A stretch of 64,000 nt of DNA from Mimachlamys varia (taxonomy: Eukaryota > Mollusca > Bivalvia > Pectinida > Pectinidae). The notes below the pieces were generated by a model. It saw only the letters and a list, made by a program, of their open reading frames with translations, ran no database searches and was not told the origin of the DNA. Below are positions 27,801 to 36,800 of the stretch, in pieces. The translations under genes were made by a program, and so were the position numbers. Each line of letters begins with the position of its first letter. Positions within the stretch are counted from its first letter, which is position 1. The DNA is taken from contig OX392527.1 in the NCBI GenBank assembly GCA_947623455.1, positions 4,584,001-4,648,000 of the forward strand, written 5' to 3'.

Positions 27801-30800
27801 AAACCATGTATACTTCACTCAACAGCTTATAACAGCAACACCATCATAAACCATGTATACTTCACTCAACAGCTTATAACAGCAACACCATCATAAACCA
27901 TGTATACTTCACTCAACAGTTTATAACATCAACACCATCATAAACCATGTATACTTCACTCAACAGTTTATAGCAGCAACACCATCATAAACCATGTATA
28001 CTTCACTCAACAGTTTATAACAGCAACACTATATATCATAAACCATATATACTTCACTCAACAGTTTATAACAGCAACACTATCATAAACCATGTATACT
28101 TCACTCAACAGTTTATAACAGCAACACCATCATAAACCATGTATACTTCACTCAACAGTTTATAACAGCAACACTATATATCATAAACCATGTATACTTC
28201 ACTCAACAGTTTATAGCAGCAACACCATCATAAACCATGTATACTTCACTCAACAGTTTATAACAGCAACAGTATCATAAACCATGTATACTTCACTCAA
28301 CAGTTTATAACAACAACAGTATCATAAACCATGTATACTTCACTCAACAGTTTATAACAGCAACACCATCATAAACCATGTATACTTCACTCAACAGTTT
28401 ATAACAGCAACACTATCATAAACCATGTATACTTCACTCAACAGTTTATAACAGCAACACCATCATAAACCATGTATACTTCACTCAACAGTTTATAACA
28501 GCAACAGTATCATAAACCATGTATATTTCACTCAACAGTTGATAGCAGCAACAATATATATCATAAACCATGTATACTTCACTCAACAGTTTATAACAGC
28601 AACAATATCATAAACCATGTATACTTCACTCAACAGTTTATAGCAGCAACACCATCATAAACCATGTATACTTCACTCAACAGTTTATAGCAGCAACAAT
28701 ATATATCATAAACCATGTATACTTCACTCAACAGTTTATAACAGCAACAATATCATAAACCATATATACTTCACTCAACAGCTTATAACAGCAACACCAT
28801 CATAAACCATGTATACTTCACTCAACAGCTTATAACAGCAACAATATCATAAACCATATATACTTCACTCAACAGCTTATAACAGCAACACCATCATAAA
28901 CCATGTATACTTCACTCAACAGTTTATAGCAGCAACAATATATATCATAAACCATGTATACTTCACTCAACAGTTTATAACAGCAACACCATCGTAAACC
29001 ATGTATACTTCACTCAACAGTTTATAGCAGCAACACCATCATAAACCATGTATACTTCACTCAACAGTTTATAACAGCAACACCATCATAAACCATGTAT
29101 ACTTCACTCAACAGTTTATAGCAGCAACAATACCGTAAACAATGTATACTTCACTCAACAGTTTATAACAGCAACACCATCATAAACCATGTATACTTCA
29201 CTCAACAGTTTATAACAGCAACACTATCATAATCCATGTATACTTCACTCAACAGTTTATAACAGCAACACTATCATAAACCATATATACTTCACTCAAC
29301 AGTTTATAACAGCAACAATATCATAAACCTGTGTATAAACGGGTGACAGTATTGTTTACTTAATTCTGTTGATAATATACGAGTATACCTTGCGACTTTC
29401 TCGGCTTGCGATACTGGCTCGTATGCTATCCTTGTCCGATTCACTACTCCTTCGGTGAGACCGGTATTGCGGTGGATGCTCAACAAACCACGTCGACTCC
29501 CCTGAGTAAAATAGAGCATAATTATACATCTAGTGTAAGATAACATAAGATGAACTTTATTTAAAATCGGTGAGCATAAAAACAAATACGTAAGCCCTGA
29601 AGAGCTTTTTACCAGCGTAAATCAAACACAGGCTTTATGTTTTCAAAGCATGTCACATCAAACGATATACATTTTAAAAGCCATATTAAATAAAATGTGC
29701 TTTGTAGTCCTGGGTGTTGTTTCTGATTAGAAAAGCATTACCTTCTTTCTTGCCATCTGAAAATGGATTTGAATGGACTGGTTCCTGGTACGACCAGCCT
29801 CTTTCAAGGTTATCTGAAACATACATAGCTACATTATTTTGTTGCTGGAACATTGCCAGAAGTTGCGAAAATTAGTATATTATGTGCATGTAAAATAGAT
29901 ATTTTTTTATTCACCAACAAAAACAAACATGTACACATATAACGAATACGTAAATACATCACCATACAGCCCGGATACAGGGAAATGTGCACACACAAGC
30001 ACACACATACATGTATGTATAAACACATAATACACACACATACATACATATACAGACATACATGTGCACATGTACGTACACATGGATATGCATTAATAGT
30101 ATGACCCATTATGTAAAATCTACTTGATGTAAAACGAATTATAAATAAATACCTTAGAAGTCAACGGTAAACGATCATCTTTTAATCAGCGGTAAGCTTT
30201 CTTTTTTTTCAATAATTACTTGGGCTCCAGATAAGTTTCTGTCAGATAAATTGATGTCGGCAGTCTCTCATACATATGGTACTTATCTGCTATCGGGAAA
30301 ATTTCAGTTTGAACAAACGATTCTCATGCCACCCCTTTACCTCTACATAATACACCATTAGATAATTAGGACCACCTCTTTACCTCTACATAATACACCA
30401 TTTGATCATTAGGGTATCCCGTACCGTAGTTGCCGGAGGGTCTGAGGTCACAAACGGAACTGCTGAGGGACATGTTGGGCACGCTCCTCACAGAATGGGG
30501 CTTTCCTGAAACACAAACTGGAGTGTCTATCTATGGTCATTTAACAATGTAATTGTGAGTGTCGGTCCTGAGAAAAATAGCCATATGCTGATAGAGTTTT
30601 GCTTAGCGTCGAAATTAATCATAAACATGTTTTTAAGTTTATTATTGAGGAACACGAGAGATGGCTTGTTTCTAGGAAAAATTGTTTATGTAGCGTTTTC
30701 TTTCTCTTTTACATGTATCAAGTATTAAGAAAGTTTTTATTTTTTTTTTATCAAATATGATTAATCATGATACAACAAGACACAAGAAACTTTGTTTAAA

Positions 30801-33800
30801 GATTTTGTATCTTGTTGTACCACTAGTCAGGATGAGTAGACTTACGTGGTGCTGGCATGTAGCTGCTTCCGGTGTCCACATAGGACTGCTGCAGTCCGGA
30901 CACGCCGCTGTCCCGGGTGTCCTGCTCTCCTGCTTTGTCGCGCAGTGACGTACCATGGAGATCTAGGAGGAGATGGGAGTCTTCATTGGAATCCAATATA
31001 CCACTATCTGAGCTCCTAAGTCTTGTCACTGCATTGTTTTGTTTAAAGTACATTTTTAGGAATTTACGGATTATTTGGTGACAAAACATATCATGAAAAA
31101 TGGAGAATGAATAAATATTACCAGTGAAATACCATATTAGAAAATTATCAAACTTGACGTCTTTTTAGGAACGCTTGGATATGGTGTTGGGCTATAGTGA
31201 CAAGCCTACCTTTGGTTTGCTCTGTCACGTGTGGTTTCTCCAGCAGTTTCACCATGTCTGTAAACCCATTCCTTTTTGCGATATCTCTGGGTGTCTCGTG
31301 GTTTCTGTTACACCTGAGGCAGGCCGCCACCAAACATGGAATCTGAAGCAGCTCGTCCGTCGACAGTAGTAAGTTCGTATCGGCACAGAAATGCAGCAGG
31401 GTCGGCCATTCACTGTCGCTGTCTTTCCCTGGAAATTCAACAGGATACCAGAGTGTCAAAAAATACAATTGTAATTCAAAAGTGATAAAACTATTGTAAG
31501 TCGATGTATATACTATAGAAAGTTTGTGTCTACCTAGACAACGATCCTCTGTTTCACAATCTATTACATCGTGGGACATGGTCGAAACGTTATCGTTGGC
31601 AAATACCAAAATGTGGACACCTAAACCTAAACAATGAGCTAAAGCATGGAGTCTGAATCTGAGCACCAAAAGTTAAACGTTTGACAACATGCACAAAATA
31701 AATATCTGTCGAATCCTAGTAATACTCCCTATAGACAATTGATAGTCACAACGAATAAAACAATGTAGCATGTTTGCTTATGAGATCATGATAAAGAACA
31801 ATGTACATGTCTGTTAATGAGATCATGGTATCCAACAATGTACATGTCTGTTAATGAGGTCATGATATCCAACAATGTACATATCTTTTAATGTGATCAT
31901 GGTATCCAACAATGTAGCATGTCTGTTAATATGATCATGGTATCCAACAATGTACATGTCTGTTAATGTGGTCATGGTATCCAACAATGTAGCATGTCTG
32001 TTAACGAGATCATGGTATCAAACAATGTAACATGTCTGTTAATGAAATCATGGTATCCAACAATGTAGCATGTCTGTTAACGAGATCATGGTATCCAACA
32101 ATGTACATATCTGTTAATGAGGTCATGGTATCCAACAATGTAACATGTCTTCTAACGAGATCATGGTATCAAACAATGTAGCATGTCTGTTAATGAGATC
32201 ATGGTATCCAACAATGTAGCATGTCTGTTAACGAGATCATGGTATCAAACAATGTAACATGTCTGTTAATGAGATCATGGTATCCAACAATGTAGCATGT
32301 CTGTTAACGAGATCATGGTATCAAACAATGTAACATGTCTTCTAACGAGATCATGGTATCAAACAATGTAGCATGTCTGTTAATGAGATCATGGTATCAA
32401 AAAATGTAGCATGTCTGTTAATGAGGTCATGGTATCCAACAATGTACATGTCTGTTAATGAGATCATGGTATCCAACAATGTACATATCTGTTAATGAGG
32501 TCATGGTATCCAACAATGTAACATGTCTTCTAACGAGATCATGGTATCAAACAATGTAGCATGTCTGTTAATGAGATCATGGTATCCAACAATGTAGCAT
32601 GTCTGTTAACGAGATCATGGTATCAAACAATGTAACATGTCTGTTAATGAGATCATGGTATCCAACAATGTAGCATGTCTGTTAACGAGATCATGGTATC
32701 AAACAATGTAACATGTCTTCTAACGAGATCATGGTATCAAACAATGTAGCATGTCTGTTAATGAGATCATGGTATCAAAAAATGTAGCATGTCTGTTAAT
32801 GAGGTCATGGTATCAAACAATGTAGCATGTCTTCTAACGAGATCATGGTATCAAACAATGTAGCATGTCTGTTAATGAGATCATGGTATCAAACAATGTA
32901 GCATGTCTGTTAATGAGATCATGGTATCAAACAATGTAGCATGTCTGTTAATGAGGTCATGGTATCAAACAATGTAGCATGTCTGTTAATGAGATCATGT
33001 TATCAAACAATGTAGCATGTCTGTTAATGAGATCATGGTATCAAACAATGTAGCATGTCTGTTAATGAGGTCATGGTATCAAACAATGTAGCATGTCATC
33101 TAACGAGATCATGGTATCAAACAATGTAGCATGTCTGTTAATGAGATCATGGTATCAAACAATGTAGCATGTCTGTTAATGAGATCATGGTATCAAACAA
33201 TGTAGCATGTCTGTTAACGAGATCATGGTATCAAACAATGTAGCATGTCTGTTAATGAGATCATGGTATCAAACAATGTACATGTCTGTTAATGAGATCA
33301 TGGTATCCAACAATGTAGCATGTCTGTTAATGAGAACATGGTATCAAACAATGTAGCATGTCTGTTAATGAGATCATGGTATCCAACAATGTAGCATGTC
33401 TGTTAATGAGATCATGGTATCCAACAATGTAGCATGTCTGTTAATGAGATCATGGTATCAAACAATGTAGCATGTCTGTTAATGAGATCATGGTATCCAA
33501 CAATGTACATGTCTGTTAATGAGATCATGGTATCCAACAATGTAGCATGTCTGTTAATGAGATCATGGTATCAAACAATGTACATGTCTGTTAATGAGGT
33601 CATGGTATCCAACAATGTACATGTCTGTTAATGAGATCATGGTATCAAACAATGTAGCATGTCTGTTAATGTGATCATGGTATCAAACAATGTAGCATGT
33701 CTGTTAATGAGATCATGGTATCCAACAATGTAGCATGTCTGTTAATGAGGTCATGGTATCAAACAATGTAGCATGTCTGTTAATGAGATCATGGTATCAA

Positions 33801-36800
33801 ACAATGTAGCATGTCTGTTAACGAGATTGTTACGTGATAATAATAAAAAAGGGAAACAAATAGCTTAATTCAAAACACAATTTAATGATATCGCTTCCCT
33901 CGGGTGTAATAATTCCCGTGTTACTCGAAAACCATGCAATAATCTAAACATGATAACGACTATTAAATGTACGGTTTGACAGTAGTTTTCCTAAGCTTTA
34001 TTCGTGGCAAGCCATGTTATTATGACTATCACTATATTTGGAGCAGCCTTTTGAATATTAAATCAACTGCGACAGAAGAAAATCATGGATATTACTGTCT
34101 AGAAAAGAGAAGATCATGATTGAAAAAGCGAAATCTGTCTGCTCATCAGGTAGTAGCCGTCGATGTTAAAAATTAAAAATATACTGTATATACCACATAA
34201 GAGATTCATTTCTTCTCTCAAGGATTTGTCATACTTACACGTAAGAATCATTTTAAAAGAGAAAAAATTACAAGTAGGTATATATACACAGTTACATTAT
34301 CTAATAATCAACGCAATGTGGTTCCGTTACAGAACTGTAACACACACAATTAGCTGTATTAATTAATCCTCATCAATTTTGTGTACTTTACCTGTGTCGT
34401 CTTGCACCAACAACTCCGTGAAATGTTCCGTTAATCTTAATCGGCGACACTTCCTGGACAAATATTTATCTAGTTGTTCATGATCTGCGTTAGGTATCCG
34501 CAGGGCCCTGCAGAGAACGTATACCGGGTCCGTCTCCTTCTCCAGGATGTCATGTATAATATCCAGACCGGACGGCGGATCCGGACTGGAGGAGTCTGAA
34601 CACTGGCTGGTTCCTTGTTTCACGTTTTCGTTGGAGATTTCAGTCTGATGAACGTCGTTTTGGTATATACTGTCAAATTCACACGCCATTGACCCGAAAC
34701 TTTGATCTTTACAGACAGCGATAAATTTAATGCCGTTCTCCTGAATAAGATTATCTGGAAAAGAAAGAAATTTGATAAAGAGATATTTTTCTCGTTTAAA
34801 ATCCCATTGGAAAGTCAAAGGAATAGTACTTACATAATCATGTATTTGTATTATCTTAGAGGACGTAGTTATATATCCCTAAACAGGTTTAGGAATAATA
34901 TACACATTTTCGTAGTAAACAATTTGACATTATACAGAACTAGTTTAATTTTACTTCTAAATTCATAAATTAAAGGGGTTTTACGCACCTGACCCTTCTA
35001 ATTCTACATTAGTTTAGAAATTTGGATTCCAACCCTTTAGTCTTTAGTATCACTGAAGAGTCCTAGGAGGACGAAACAGCTGTATGTTAATTCACTGTGT
35101 ATTCTAGCCTATACACGTCAATGAGTACTCACTGTGTATTCTAGCCTATAAACGTTAATGGGTACTCACTGTGTATTCTAGCCTTAGAAATATAAACGTT
35201 AATGGGTACTCACTGTGTATTCTAGCCTTAAAAACGTTAATGGGTACTCACTGTGTATTCTAGCCTTATAAACGTTAATGGGTACTCACTGTGTATTCTA
35301 GCCTTATAAACGTTAACCGGTACTCACTGTGTATTCTAGTCTTATAAACGTTAATGGGTACTCACTTTGTATTCTAGCCTTATAAACGTTAATGGGTACT
35401 CACTGTGTATTCTAGCCTATAAACGTTAATGGGTACTCACTGTGTATTCTAGCCTATAAACGTTAATGGGTACTCACTGTGTATTCTAGCCTTATAAACG
35501 TTAATGGATACTCACTGTGTATTCTAGCCTTATAAACGTTAATGGGTACTCACTGTGTATTCTAGCCTTATAAACGTTAATGGGTACTCACTGTGTATTC
35601 TAGCCTTATAAACGTTAATGGGTACTCACTGTGTATTCTAGCCTACATTTTGTATAAACGTTAATGGGTACTCACTGTGTATTTTAGCCTATAAACGTTA
35701 ATGGGTACTCACTGTGTATTTTAGCCTATAAACGTTAATGGGTACTCACTGTGTATTCTAGCCTTATAAACGTTAATGGGTACTCACTGTGTATTCTAGC
35801 CTATAAACGTTAATGGGTACTCACTGTGTATTCTAGCCTTATAAACGTTAACCGGTACTCACTGTGTATTCTAGCCTTATAAACGTTAACCGGTACTCAC
35901 TGTGTATTCTAGCCTTATAAACGTTAATGGGTACTCACTGTGTATTCTAGCCTTATAAACGTTAATGGGTACTCACTGTGTATTCTAGCCTTATAAACGT
36001 TAACCGGTACTCACTGTGTATTCTAGCCTTATAAACGTTAACGGGTACTCACTGTGTATTCTAGCCTTATAAACGTTAATGGGTACTCACTGTGTATTCT
36101 AGCCTTATAAACGTTAATGGGTACTCACTGTGTATTCTAGCCTTATAAACGTTAATGGGTACTCACTGTGTATTCTAGCCTTATAAACGTTAATGGGTAC
36201 TCACTGTGTATTCTAGCCTTATAAACGTTAATGGGTACTCACTGTGTATTCTAGCCTTATAAACGTTAACCGGTACTCACTGTGTATTCTAGCCTATAAA
36301 CGTTAATGGGTACTCACTGTGTATTCTAGCCTTATAAACGTTAATGGGTACTCACTGTGTATTCTAGCCTTATAAACGTTAATGGGTACTCAATGTGTAT
36401 TCTAGCCTATAAACGTTAATGGGTACTCACTGTGTATTCTAGCCTTATTAACGTTAATGGGTACTCACTATGTATTCTAGCCTTATTAACGTTAATGGGT
36501 ACTCACTGTGTATTCTAGCCTATAAACGTTAATGGGTACTCACTGTGTATTTTAGCCTATAAACGTTAATGGGTACTCACTGTGTATTCTAGCCTATAAA
36601 CGTTAATGGGTACTCACTGTGTATTTTAGCCTATAAACGTTAATGGGTACCACTGTGTATTTTAGCCTATAAACGTTAATGGGTACTCACTGTGTATTTT
36701 AGCCTATAAACATTAATGGGTACTCACTGTGTATTTTAGCCTATAAACGTTAATGGGTACTCACTGTGTATTCTAGCCTATAAACGTTAATGGGTACTCA

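Noticed and set aside
29304..29585. 93-codon minus-strand frame over exon 8
   Set aside because: It uses a different frame from the one required by phase; the phased frame is open across the exon and bounded by proper splice sites.
31148..31669. 173-codon uninterrupted minus-strand gene
   Set aside because: It is exon 4 with flanking intron read through; only 31428-31210 has the family match and is bounded by splice sites consistent with the neighbours.
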